This document shows, one piece after another, positions 1 to 7,128 of a DNA stretch of 64,000 nucleotides. The stretch comes from Bacteroidota bacterium (GTDB lineage Bacteria; Bacteroidota; Bacteroidia; Bacteroidales; JAGNHN01). Made by a program: the position numbers and the translations under genes. Position 1 is the first letter of the stretch; each line of letters begins with the position of its first letter. The stretch covers positions 1 through 64,000 of the forward strand of contig JAKLHK010000017.1 in the NCBI GenBank assembly GCA_022710185.1, in the 5' to 3' direction. The notes under the pieces were generated by a model, which was not told the origin of the DNA, did no database searches, and was given only the letters and a program-made list of their open reading frames with translations.

Positions 1-95
1 GTGACCGACATATGCACCAATACATCGCGTTGGGGAATGATGCCTGTGGTTTTGTCTTTTCGTGGCAAAGGGTAGAACCGGACGGAGTACTTCAA
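1..95 (-). CDS. Possible N-terminus of a tyrosine recombinase (cut by window edge)
   Basis: Reading the minus strand from a TTG at 95, 31 codons stay open to the window edge, beginning LKYSVRFYPLPRKDK. This resembles the Arm DNA-binding start of Bacteroidota tyrosine recombinases, which often opens with a Tyr-Ser-Val-x-Phe-Tyr strand followed by a basic RKDK turn. That is family recollection, not a search. There is no ATG in frame; a TAnnTTTG promoter box lies 18 bases upstream, so a TTG start on a short leader is possible. The catalytic domain would lie outside the window. A chance open frame remains possible. Confidence 0.3.
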   Translation of the reverse strand, partial: MKYSVRFYPLPRKDKTTGIIPQRDVLVHMSV

Positions 96-112
96 GGTAA
101 TTGATTTACATA

Positions 113-120
113 CAAATATA
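113..120 (-). promoter_or_regulatory. Bacteroidota -7 box TATATTTG
   Basis: On the minus strand the sequence reads TATATTTG, an exact match to TAnnTTTG. It sits just upstream of the edge fragment and would start transcription near 107. Confidence 0.4.
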
Positions 121-341
121 CATACAGATTTTACTTATTTTCAGTTTATTTCAATTATTGATGTTATTAAGCATTTATCATTTAACAAGCAGATATACAG
201 TCTATAATATCATTTACTTAACTCATACTAATTTTAGTGAACATATGGCTATATGCCCCGTAGGGGCACCTCGATGGCCAGATTATTCGATTGGAGATTA
301 TTCGAATGATCACGAGGCCACTATCCACTTTCCACTGCCAA
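121..341. other. AT-rich intergenic stretch without a convincing gene
   Basis: No gene is supported here. Visible items are a small hairpin (TGCCCC, loop GTA, GGGGCA at 254-268) and two copies of GATTATTCGA (281-290 and 296-305). A short plus-strand open frame across 101-358 has no recognisable features, runs into the heptamer repeat and is not called. Confidence 0.5.
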
Positions 342-418
<77 letters not shown>

Positions 419-426
419 TATATTTG
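419..426 (+). promoter_or_regulatory. Bacteroidota -7 box TATATTTG
   Basis: Exact TAnnTTTG match that ends four bases before the ATG of the CoA-binding gene, implying a leaderless or near-leaderless transcript. Any -33 element would fall inside the heptamer array. Confidence 0.6.
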
Positions 427-430
427 TACA

Positions 431-802
431 ATGCATCCAACAACCCTCGTCCTCGGCGTGAGCCTCAATCCCGTACGGCATTCCTACCGCATGGTAGCGG
501 CACTCACCCATGAGGGATATCCCGTGGTGGCCATAGGAAGCAGGGCTGGCGAAATCTCCGGCGTGACGGTGCATACGGACTGGCCGGAAAAGCTGAAGGT
601 TCACACGGTAAGCCTCTACCTGACGCCGGAGCGACAGGAACCCTTTATCGAGCTGCTTCTGGCAATGAAACCGCGGAGGATTATTTTCAACAAGAAGACT
701 TATAATGAGAGATTGCGTGATCTTGCCATAGCCCAGGATATCCAGGTGCTGGACGCTTGCACCCTGGTGATGCTTGTCAAGGGAACCTATTGGGGGGATT
801 GA
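431..802 (+). CDS. CoA-binding domain protein (YccU-like)
   Basis: A 123-residue protein with a compact Rossmann fold. The N-terminal TLVLGVSLNPVRHSY strand-loop and the later VVAIGSRAGEISGV segment match the CoA_binding_2 family of small nucleotide-binding proteins, and the length is typical. The biochemical role of this family is poorly known. The ATG at 431 is the natural start because the first beta strand follows it directly and a TATATTTG box lies just upstream. The 3' end overlaps the convergent metallophosphoesterase by 16 bases. The family assignment is fairly sure; the cellular function is open. Confidence 0.85.
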   Translation: MHPTTLVLGVSLNPVRHSYRMVAALTHEGYPVVAIGSRAGEISGVTVHTDWPEKLKVHTVSLYLTPERQEPFIELLLAMKPRRIIFNKKTYNERLRDLAIAQDIQVLDACTLVMLVKGTYWGD

Positions 803-2013
803 CCGTTTTTACTTTGGAGTGTAATGAGGCTGATCTCGGGCCGTATGCCTATCCTGGCGGGAAAACCCAGGAAGCCAAAGCCGGTATTCACAAACAAATA
901 ACTGTCGTTTTCGCTGTACAAGCCTCCCCAAAGCGGGTATTTGAATGATGCAGGGCTCCATTGAAAATTTCCAAACCGCATCCCCATCTGCATTCCGTGG
1001 GTGTGCCCGCTCAGTGTGAGGAGAACCTCCGGGCGCTGCTTTACCTCAGCCTCCCAATGGGTAGGATCGTGGGAAAGCAATAGGGTAGGGGCCCCGGGGA
1101 AAAACCCCAGCGCTCTTGCCAGGTCGCCTTCCTGCCGGAAGGGCGGCAAGCCCCAGTTGTCAACACCGGCCACAACCAGCGTATCGCCATCACGAACAAG
1201 GGAGACGGCGCTGTCCTCCAGCAGCACAAACCCTGCATCCCGGAAGAACTCCCGCAGCAGGCGGCGATTCTCCTCGGGCGGCCGGATAGTGTCGCCCTTC
1301 ACATAATCCCCGATGTCGTGATTGCCCAGAATGGCAAACTTGCCCAAGGGGGCCCTGAGCGAACGGAAATCTTCCGCATAAGGCCAGGCTTCCTCGGCCA
1401 CGGTGTTGATCAGATCACCGGTGAACACGATCAGGTCGGCCTCGGTCGACTGCATCATCCGCAACCCTTTTCGAACATTTTCCGGATGGCCGAAGCTCCC
1501 CAGGTGGGTGTCGCTGAACTGGGCGATCCTTAATCCGTTCCATGCCGGGGGAAGACCCGGATGCCCAAGGCGGATATAGTGGACGATATAATCTGATTTC
1601 CCTATAAGGATTCCCCAGCTCACTGCGCCAAGCATTGCACCTGCCAGGCCAAGCGCAAGGAAGGCTGTGGCTCTCTTCCATTGCCTGCCCCTGCCGGCGA
1701 TAAGGCTCAACAGGTGCAGGAGAACAGAGAAGGTGGCAAATACCAGCCGGGGCATCCAGATGAGTGCCATAAGGCCGGTGAATATGAACCACTCCCGGTA
1801 GGCTTGCGGATCCAGGCCAGGCATCCCTCTGAGCAGGAGGTATGACACAAAGGCCAGACCGGTTGCCACACTGATCGGGAAATGCAGCCTCCGCAGTTTC
1901 CTGAACACCGGGGTATCCCCGGGCCTTCGCAGGTATGCCCAGACCAGCAGGTCAAGAACACCTATCGCAAGGATGAGCGCAAGGATGCGGGTCAGCATGT
2001 GGTGGCTTTCCAT
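787..2013 (-). CDS. Membrane-anchored metallophosphoesterase (YaeI-like)
   Basis: A 408-residue protein. Several hydrophobic segments fill about residues 1-135 and are followed by a calcineurin-like phosphoesterase domain. Metal-binding motifs are visible: FSDTHLG, FTGDLIN, LGNHD, LLSHDP and LSGHTHGMQMG. The order and spacing fit the YaeI/YkuE group, in which the catalytic domain is membrane-tethered; some members hydrolyse UDP-2,3-diacylglucosamine, others have unknown substrates. It is the last gene of the long hydrogenase/sensor operon, 31 bases after the second TM1266-like gene, so it may simply be a passenger. The substrate cannot be read from the sequence. Confidence 0.85.
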   Translation of the reverse strand: MESHHMLTRILALILAIGVLDLLVWAYLRRPGDTPVFRKLRRLHFPISVATGLAFVSYLLLRGMPGLDPQAYREWFIFTGLMALIWMPRLVFATFSVLLHLLSLIAGRGRQWKRATAFLALGLAGAMLGAVSWGILIGKSDYIVHYIRLGHPGLPPAWNGLRIAQFSDTHLGSFGHPENVRKGLRMMQSTEADLIVFTGDLINTVAEEAWPYAEDFRSLRAPLGKFAILGNHDIGDYVKGDTIRPPEENRRLLREFFRDAGFVLLEDSAVSLVRDGDTLVVAGVDNWGLPPFRQEGDLARALGFFPGAPTLLLSHDPTHWEAEVKQRPEVLLTLSGHTHGMQMGMRFGNFQWSPASFKYPLWGGLYSENDSYLFVNTGFGFLGFPARIGIRPEISLITLQSKNGQSPQ

Positions 2014-2044
2014 GGTGTAAGAACAAGCCTGGGCCCGAAAGGTT

Positions 2045-2302
2045 TCAGGCCGGAAAGTCCATGCGCCCCACCACCAGATGCTCGATACCCCTCAGGGCCT
2101 TCTCAAAATGGTCCATTTCCTGGGCCTCACCCGTTAGCTCGACCAACAGGAGGCCGCCGCGGCTGCGGCCATCTTCATCCGCCTCGTGAAGCCCAAGCCG
2201 GGTCTTGATCACACAGCCATAGCGGGTGAGTATCTCCTGTACCCCGGTGATGTCCTTGACTTCTGGGGTGATACGCACCCCCAGTATCCTGATCGTTTCC
2301 AT
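2045..2302 (-). CDS. TM1266-type iron-only hydrogenase system regulator (copy 2)
   Basis: An 85-residue ACT/ferredoxin-like small protein with the family pattern: RILGVRI start, a helix ending ILTRYGCVIKTRLGLHE, then GGLLLVELTG and a C-terminal strand. TM1266-like proteins accompany HydE, HydF and HydG in many anaerobes and are thought to regulate the hydrogenase system; the mechanism is not established. I start at the ATG at 2302 because the open frame further upstream begins only with TTG at 2320 and overlaps the neighbour. It lies directly after a paralogue of nearly the same length, suggesting a heteromeric pair. Confidence 0.8.
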   Translation of the reverse strand: METIRILGVRITPEVKDITGVQEILTRYGCVIKTRLGLHEADEDGRSRGGLLLVELTGEAQEMDHFEKALRGIEHLVVGRMDFPA

Positions 2303-2312
2303 GATGCTCTGA

Positions 2313-2567
2313 TCATTCAAAGGATATATGCTTTACCTGTATGCCTCCGATGCCCGACAGCTCTCTTTCCAGTTCATCCCAACGGGACGGAGCCCCTGTG
2401 AGCTGAAGCAGGACGACACCAACCCGGCTGCAGACGGCAGAGGTGACCTCGTGAAAGCCCAGCCGGCTGCGAATGATGTCGGAGTATTTGCTGAGGACCT
2501 GTTGCGTTCGCCCGGCCTCCTTGATGCGGTCCTGGATCATCAGGCCGATAATGCGGATCTCACTCAT
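2313..2567 (-). CDS. TM1266-type iron-only hydrogenase system regulator (copy 1)
   Basis: An 84-residue protein of the same family as its downstream neighbour: MSEIRIIGLMI, then VLSKYSDIIRSRLGFHEV, GVVLLQLTG and a final strand ending VKHISFE. It follows hydG by 11 bases, the classic genomic partner of TM1266 proteins. The two copies differ clearly in sequence and so are not a recent duplication. Regulation of hydrogenase expression or maturation by the family is proposed rather than proven; ligand unknown. Confidence 0.85.
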   Translation of the reverse strand: MSEIRIIGLMIQDRIKEAGRTQQVLSKYSDIIRSRLGFHEVTSAVCSRVGVVLLQLTGAPSRWDELERELSGIGGIQVKHISFE

Positions 2568-2578
2568 TTTCGATAGGA

Positions 2579-4006
2579 TTAGAAATACAGATCACGTTCT
2601 CCTTGCCGTATGCGTTCCACCCTGGCCTCCACCTCCCTGCTCATTTTTTCATCGTCCATGGCACGGATGTTTGCCTCCATCACCTTCCAGCCCTTCGCCG
2701 CAACCGGGGGTGTGGCATAGTCCACCAGGTACTCGGCCAGGGTGAGGATGGCATTGGGGGTACAAAAACGTTTGATGAACCCGGGCACGCTGAACTCCAT
2801 GAAGTGTTCGCCGGTGCGCCCCAAGCGATAGCATGCGGTGCAGAAGGAAGGCAGGTATCCGTTGTCCAGCAGTTCCTCTATGATCTCCCCCAGGGAGCGG
2901 GGATCATTCACTTTGAACTGCTCCCGGTTCAGGTTCTGCTCTTCGTTCAGGCTGTCGGAATAGCTCCCCAGCTCCAGTTTGGTGCCCCCGTCGATCTGCG
3001 AGACCCCGAAGCGCATCACCTCATGCCTGACCTCCGGCGTTTCGCGGGCGGTCAGTATCATTCCTGTATAGGGTACCGCAAGGCGAAGGATGGCCACCAA
3101 GCGGACAAACTCTTCATCGCTGACCTCATACCTGGGATCCAGATCGAGCATGGAGGCATCCTTGATCCGCGGGAAGGAGATGGTATGGGGACCCACATTG
3201 TAACAGGCTTCGAGATGGTTGGTGTGACGTACCAGCCCCATCACCTCAAAGCGCCAATCGTACAGGCCGAATAGCGCGCCGATGCCCACATCGTCCAGTC
3301 CGGCCTCCTGGGCGCGGTCGAGGCTGGTCAGCCTCCATTCATAATCTGCCTTGCGGCCGGCAGGATGGTACCAGGTATAGGCTTCCGGATGATAGGTCTC
3401 CTGAAACACCTGGTAGGTCCCGATGCCGGCCCGGCCTACCGTGCGGAAGCCCTCAATGTCGAGGGGGGCGGCGTTGATGTTCACTCTCCGGATCTCCCCT
3501 GGGCCCTTTTTTACTTCATATACCAGCCTGGCGGTATGAGCGATATACTCGGCGTTGTACTGGGCATGCTCGCCGTACACCAGGATCAGGCGCTTCTGGC
3601 CATTGTCCTCCAGGGCCTCCACTTCCCTGATGATCTCCTCGTCGGCCAGGGTGCGTCTCACCGCGAATTTGTTCGACGCACGAAAGCCGCAGTATTTGCA
3701 GTCGTTGCTGCACTTGTTCCCGATGTATAGCGGGGCGAAGAGCACGATGCGGTTGCCGTAGACCTTCTCCTTGAGATCCCGGGCTCCCTGTTTGATCTCT
3801 TCGATCAGTTGCGGGTCCTCGGTTTTAAGCAGCACCGCGGTTTCTGCCAGCGTAAGTCGCTGCTTGTCCAGGGCCCTGGCGATGATATTCCTGACCTGTC
3901 CTGGTTCAGGCCGGGCGTCGTTCAGGTGTTGCCAGAGTTCTGCCGGATCGATGAACGGCTTCATGCGTTCATCAGGGATAGAACAATTTTCAGGATGGAA
4001 TTTCAT
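2579..4006 (-). CDS. hydG: [FeFe]-hydrogenase H-cluster radical SAM maturase HydG
   Basis: A 475-residue radical SAM enzyme that cleaves tyrosine to supply CO and cyanide for the H-cluster. The radical SAM cluster motif CSNDCKYC (CX3CX2C) is present. The C-terminal CTAC followed 22 residues later by Cys gives CX2CX22C, the auxiliary-cluster signature that separates HydG from the thiamine enzyme ThiH. Length is typical. I place the start at the ATG at 4006; a TTG three codons earlier is possible. It lies 11 bases downstream of the RibF-like gene and upstream of the TM1266 pair. HydE and HydF, needed for complete maturation, are not in the window. Confidence 0.95.
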   Translation of the reverse strand: MKFHPENCSIPDERMKPFIDPAELWQHLNDARPEPGQVRNIIARALDKQRLTLAETAVLLKTEDPQLIEEIKQGARDLKEKVYGNRIVLFAPLYIGNKCSNDCKYCGFRASNKFAVRRTLADEEIIREVEALEDNGQKRLILVYGEHAQYNAEYIAHTARLVYEVKKGPGEIRRVNINAAPLDIEGFRTVGRAGIGTYQVFQETYHPEAYTWYHPAGRKADYEWRLTSLDRAQEAGLDDVGIGALFGLYDWRFEVMGLVRHTNHLEACYNVGPHTISFPRIKDASMLDLDPRYEVSDEEFVRLVAILRLAVPYTGMILTARETPEVRHEVMRFGVSQIDGGTKLELGSYSDSLNEEQNLNREQFKVNDPRSLGEIIEELLDNGYLPSFCTACYRLGRTGEHFMEFSVPGFIKRFCTPNAILTLAEYLVDYATPPVAAKGWKVMEANIRAMDDEKMSREVEARVERIRQGERDLYF

Positions 4007-4017
4007 AATGAACAAAA

Positions 4018-4938
4018 TTAATAGATCAGATCATCCAGGGCCCTGAGGTCCAGCCCCAGTTGCGCTGCATTCGTGGCTGCGGGACCCATCGGGCCCTCCC
4101 GCAGCCGCTTGCGGAATCTCAGCACTACCGCAGTTCCGTCCAGATCCTGTGCCTCTCCCGGGATGACAAGCCGGGGAAGCCGGCGGTCAGGATTGGCGGG
4201 GTCAGGGACGATAAGTACCAGGGCTTTACGCTCCCCTTCACCGTATTCCACACCGCCGGCATAGGCTCCAGGGGGAGGGACCAGCTTTTCCTCTTCTTCT
4301 GGCCTGAGCAGGTAGACTTGTTCTTCCACGGTCATCGAAGGTCCTCGTTCCAGGCGGCCCATCATCAGAAAAAGATGGTCGAGGTATGCGTTGGCCCGCT
4401 GTACTTGTCCTTCCGTCAGCGCTTTACGTATCCGGGTGCTGCTAACGGCCTCGTGTTCCAGGTCCTGTTCGGGGATCTCCTCCACCCCAAACGAATAATA
4501 ACGGCCTAATTCGTAGAGGTACTCATAGCTGCCTTCGCGTTGATGGCCGAAATGATGGTTGTACCCGATCACAACCATGCGCGCGCCGATCTTCTCCACC
4601 AGGATTTTGCGGATGAAATCGATGGAGCTCATCTGGCTGAATCCCAGGGTAAAGGGGATGATCAGCAGGTTGTCCAGCCCGGTTTCTTCCAGACAGGCGA
4701 TCTTTTCCCGCTGGGTGTAGATCAGCCGAAGTTCCTTGCCCAGGGTGTCGGGGTACAGGATTTTGCGCGGGTGCGGGTGGAAGGTGATCAGCAGGGACTC
4801 GCCACCACTGTCCGCCGCCAGGGTTTTTAACCGTCGCAGGATGGCCTTATGGCCGATATGTACCCCATCGAACGATCCGGTAGTCACCACCGGCCGGCGC
4901 ATGGACCTTATGGCCTCGATGCCTTGAAAGACGCGCAT
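4018..4938 (-). CDS. ribF: RibF-like FAD synthetase with degenerate riboflavin kinase half
   Basis: A 306-residue RibF homologue. The N-terminal adenylyltransferase half is intact: TTGSFDGVHIGHKAIL carries the nucleotide-binding GxFDGxHxGH motif, followed by GYNHHFGHQREG and SSTRIRKAL. The C-terminal kinase half is not: I cannot find the GFPTAN or NIGxRPT motifs, nor the usual VEVHLLDF segment with its catalytic Glu. The tail instead reads PPPGAYAGGVEYGEGERK. By inference it could make FAD from FMN but probably not FMN from riboflavin. It sits between rex and hydG in an operon of flavin-binding NuoF-like proteins. A normal RibF should exist elsewhere in the genome. Confidence 0.8.
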   Translation of the reverse strand: MRVFQGIEAIRSMRRPVVTTGSFDGVHIGHKAILRRLKTLAADSGGESLLITFHPHPRKILYPDTLGKELRLIYTQREKIACLEETGLDNLLIIPFTLGFSQMSSIDFIRKILVEKIGARMVVIGYNHHFGHQREGSYEYLYELGRYYSFGVEEIPEQDLEHEAVSSTRIRKALTEGQVQRANAYLDHLFLMMGRLERGPSMTVEEQVYLLRPEEEEKLVPPPGAYAGGVEYGEGERKALVLIVPDPANPDRRLPRLVIPGEAQDLDGTAVVLRFRKRLREGPMGPAATNAAQLGLDLRALDDLIY

Positions 4939-4954
4939 GGAAAGCCTGGCCGGC

Positions 4955-5596
4955 TCAGCCGGGCTGCTGGTTGCGCTTTACGAAATAGGCCACCTTCTCC
5001 AGGCTGGTGATCATATCGTATTCCTGGAGGTAGACATGGGGAGGCACATTGATCGGCTTAGGGGTGTAATTGAGTATGCCCTTGATCCCGCAGTTGACCA
5101 GCGTATTGGCCACCCCGGCCGTTTCGGTGGCCGGAACGGTGAGGATGCCGATGGACACCTCTTCCTTCTCCAGGATCTCCTGAAGACGGTCCAGGGGGTA
5201 GCATGGCACGCCGCCATAGACCTTGTCGACCTTCTCAGGATTGATGTCGAAGGCAGCGGCGATCCTCAGCTTGGTCCTTTTGCCGCTGAGATAGGTAAGG
5301 ATGGCCCTTCCCAGGTTGCCGAGCCCGATCACTGCGACGTTCAGGCCGTCCTGGCTGTCGATGATCTCCCCGATCAGGTCGATCAGTTCCCGGATGTCAT
5401 AACCCTGGCGAAGGGTGCCGGTATATCCGATGAGCATGATGTCGCGCCTCACCTGTACAGGGGTGATGTGCAGCAGGGCCGCGATTTCGTGGGAAAAGAT
5501 GTGCGTCTTTTCCTGGGCGAGGCAGAGGAGCAGGGAACGCCGGTACTGGCTGAGGCGCTCGATGGTCTTGCCCGGAAGCTTGTTGTTACGTTTCAT
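4955..5596 (-). CDS. rex: Redox-sensing transcriptional repressor Rex
   Basis: A 213-residue Rex protein, typical length. The N-terminal winged helix (about residues 1-80) contains the recognition region VQVRRDIMLIGYTG. The Rossmann domain starts VAVIGLGNLGRAIL, the NAD(H)-binding GxGNxG loop, and the tail carries the domain-swapping helix. Rex binds DNA when NADH/NAD+ is low and lets go when NADH rises. Boxes of the expected form TTGTTA-N6-TAACAA lie at the promoters of this operon and of three neighbouring units, so local and autogenous control is likely. The gene lies 17 bases after the receiver-kinase gene. Confidence 0.95.
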   Translation of the reverse strand: MKRNNKLPGKTIERLSQYRRSLLLCLAQEKTHIFSHEIAALLHITPVQVRRDIMLIGYTGTLRQGYDIRELIDLIGEIIDSQDGLNVAVIGLGNLGRAILTYLSGKRTKLRIAAAFDINPEKVDKVYGGVPCYPLDRLQEILEKEEVSIGILTVPATETAGVANTLVNCGIKGILNYTPKPINVPPHVYLQEYDMITSLEKVAYFVKRNQQPG

Positions 5597-5613
5597 GGTA
5601 GGATATTGGTTGG

Positions 5614-6735
5614 TCAGGTTGTTGGAAAAAATACGGAAAAGGTGCTCCCCTGGTCCGGTGCGCTCTCCACGCTGATGCGGGCGCCGTACTGTTCCAGGAT
5701 TTTGCGGGCAATGGAGAGCCCAAGACCGCTGCCACTGATGTCACGGGTCCTGGGGTTGCGGATGCGAACGAAATCGCCGAAGAGCCTTGAACATTCTTCA
5801 GGGCTCATGCCGATCCCACTATCTTTCACATCAATATGCAGGCCATCTGTTTCCTGTCTCAGGGTACAATCCACACGCCCCCCGTCGACATTGTATTTCA
5901 CCGCGTTGCTGATGAGGTTGTTGAACACCATCTCCAGCTCGGCCGCATCCGCGGTAAGATTGATTCCCGGCTCAGCATTGAGGTTCAGACTGATCTCGCG
6001 CTGAATGGCATAAGGCCGTATGGTATCCAGGCAGGTCTGTACCACAGCGCAGGGATCCAGGGGAACCAGGTTTCGGGTGCCTTTGCCTGATTCGATGCGG
6101 GTGAGGTCCAGCAGGTCGAGGATGAGGTTGCGCATGCCCTGGATACGCTGCATGATGCGTTCTATGGATTCATCGTAGTCTTCCAGGCGTTGGCCCAGCT
6201 CCCGGTCCCGGATCATGCGGGCATAGCCTTCTATGGCGTTCAGCGGAGCTTTCAGCTCATGGGACAGCACCGAGAGGAACTGGAAACGGATTTGACGCCC
6301 GGCCTGGTGCATTTTTCGCGTCATCCGCTTCAGGAATAAATGCTTGGTGATGGTTTCCAGCGATGACCGCAGCTCCTGGGGAGTGAAGGGCTTGGGGATG
6401 AAATCGTAGGCTCCGTCACGGGTGGCTTTTACCGCCAGCTCAAGTGAGGCGTAGGAGGTGATCATGACCACCAGGATGTCGAGCTGCTGCTTCCGGATAT
6501 GCTCCAGCACCTCCACACCTTCTATTCCAGGCAGCTTGTTGTCGAGCAGCAAAATATCAGGGGGGCTCAGTCGGATAAGCTCCAGTGCGGCTTCCCCACT
6601 GGCCGCCTCCATGACCTCATAGGTCACCTGCTCATCCATGAAAGGGTAATCCACCCTGAAGTTCTGCAGTATGCGCTTCACCCCTGAGCGTATCCCTTCT
6701 TCGTCATCGACGACCAGTATCCTGAACGTTGCCAT
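5614..6735 (-). CDS. Receiver-histidine kinase hybrid
   Basis: A 373-residue soluble protein. A receiver domain (about 1-125) has the acidic pocket VVDDEEG and phosphoacceptor Asp in ILLLDNKLPG. It is joined to a kinase core with the H-box SHELKAPLNAIEGYA, N-box NNLISNAVKYN and G-box GSGLGLSIA. There is no transmembrane segment or PAS domain, so its input is probably phosphotransfer through the receiver. The start codon overlaps the stop codon of the preceding stand-alone receiver by one base (TAATG), implying translational coupling. It could form a relay with the H-cluster kinase upstream; this is inference from gene order. No DNA-binding output domain is present. Confidence 0.9.
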   Translation of the reverse strand: MATFRILVVDDEEGIRSGVKRILQNFRVDYPFMDEQVTYEVMEAASGEAALELIRLSPPDILLLDNKLPGIEGVEVLEHIRKQQLDILVVMITSYASLELAVKATRDGAYDFIPKPFTPQELRSSLETITKHLFLKRMTRKMHQAGRQIRFQFLSVLSHELKAPLNAIEGYARMIRDRELGQRLEDYDESIERIMQRIQGMRNLILDLLDLTRIESGKGTRNLVPLDPCAVVQTCLDTIRPYAIQREISLNLNAEPGINLTADAAELEMVFNNLISNAVKYNVDGGRVDCTLRQETDGLHIDVKDSGIGMSPEECSRLFGDFVRIRNPRTRDISGSGLGLSIARKILEQYGARISVESAPDQGSTFSVFFPTT

Positions 6736-7124
6736 TATTTCTTTGGAATGAGTTGATCAATGACGGCCTCCAGTTGCTCTGCGCGTATCCCTTTCTCCAG
6801 GATGCGGTCGGCCTTTACCCAGGCTGCCGCATTTCCGGTGTTGCCAAATTGCATGCCTGTTTCGGCGGCCACCGCGGTGGCCAGAATAATCGGTACCCCG
6901 GGGTGCAGTGCCCTCAGTTTGTGGCAAAGTATGAAGCCGCTGTCGTCGTGTTCCATCATGAGGTCAAAAATTGCCAGGTCGGGACGGACCTCAGACATGA
7001 TCTTCTCCGCCTCTTTCTGGCTATGCGCAGACAGGACATTGAAGCCCATCTTCCTCAGCATGGCGCTCGTCAGGAAGAGGTAATCAGGATCATCGTCAGC
7101 CAGCAATATGTTCCTCATATTCAT
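6735..7124 (-). CDS. Stand-alone response regulator receiver
   Basis: A 129-residue CheY-like receiver. The acidic cluster is in NILLADDDPDYL, the phosphoacceptor Asp in LAIFDLMMEHDD, followed by IILATAVAAE and a C-terminal helix ending QLIPKK. I start at the ATG at 7124, four bases after the stop of the H-cluster kinase gene, rather than further upstream inside that gene. With no output domain it probably shuttles phosphate between the H-cluster kinase and the receiver-kinase downstream. The receiver assignment is sure; the relay partner is inferred. Confidence 0.9.
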   Translation of the reverse strand: MNMRNILLADDDPDYLFLTSAMLRKMGFNVLSAHSQKEAEKIMSEVRPDLAIFDLMMEHDDSGFILCHKLRALHPGVPIILATAVAAETGMQFGNTGNAAAWVKADRILEKGIRAEQLEAVIDQLIPKK

Positions 7125-7128
7125 TGAT

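Noticed and set aside
2579..4006. ThiH (tyrosine lyase of thiamine synthesis) as identity of the radical SAM gene
   Set aside because: The C-terminal CX2CX22C motif and the TM1266 and hydrogenase neighbours point to HydG.
4937..6004. 355-codon plus-strand open frame opposite rex and the receiver-kinase gene
   Set aside because: It spans two genuine minus-strand genes and shows no domain.
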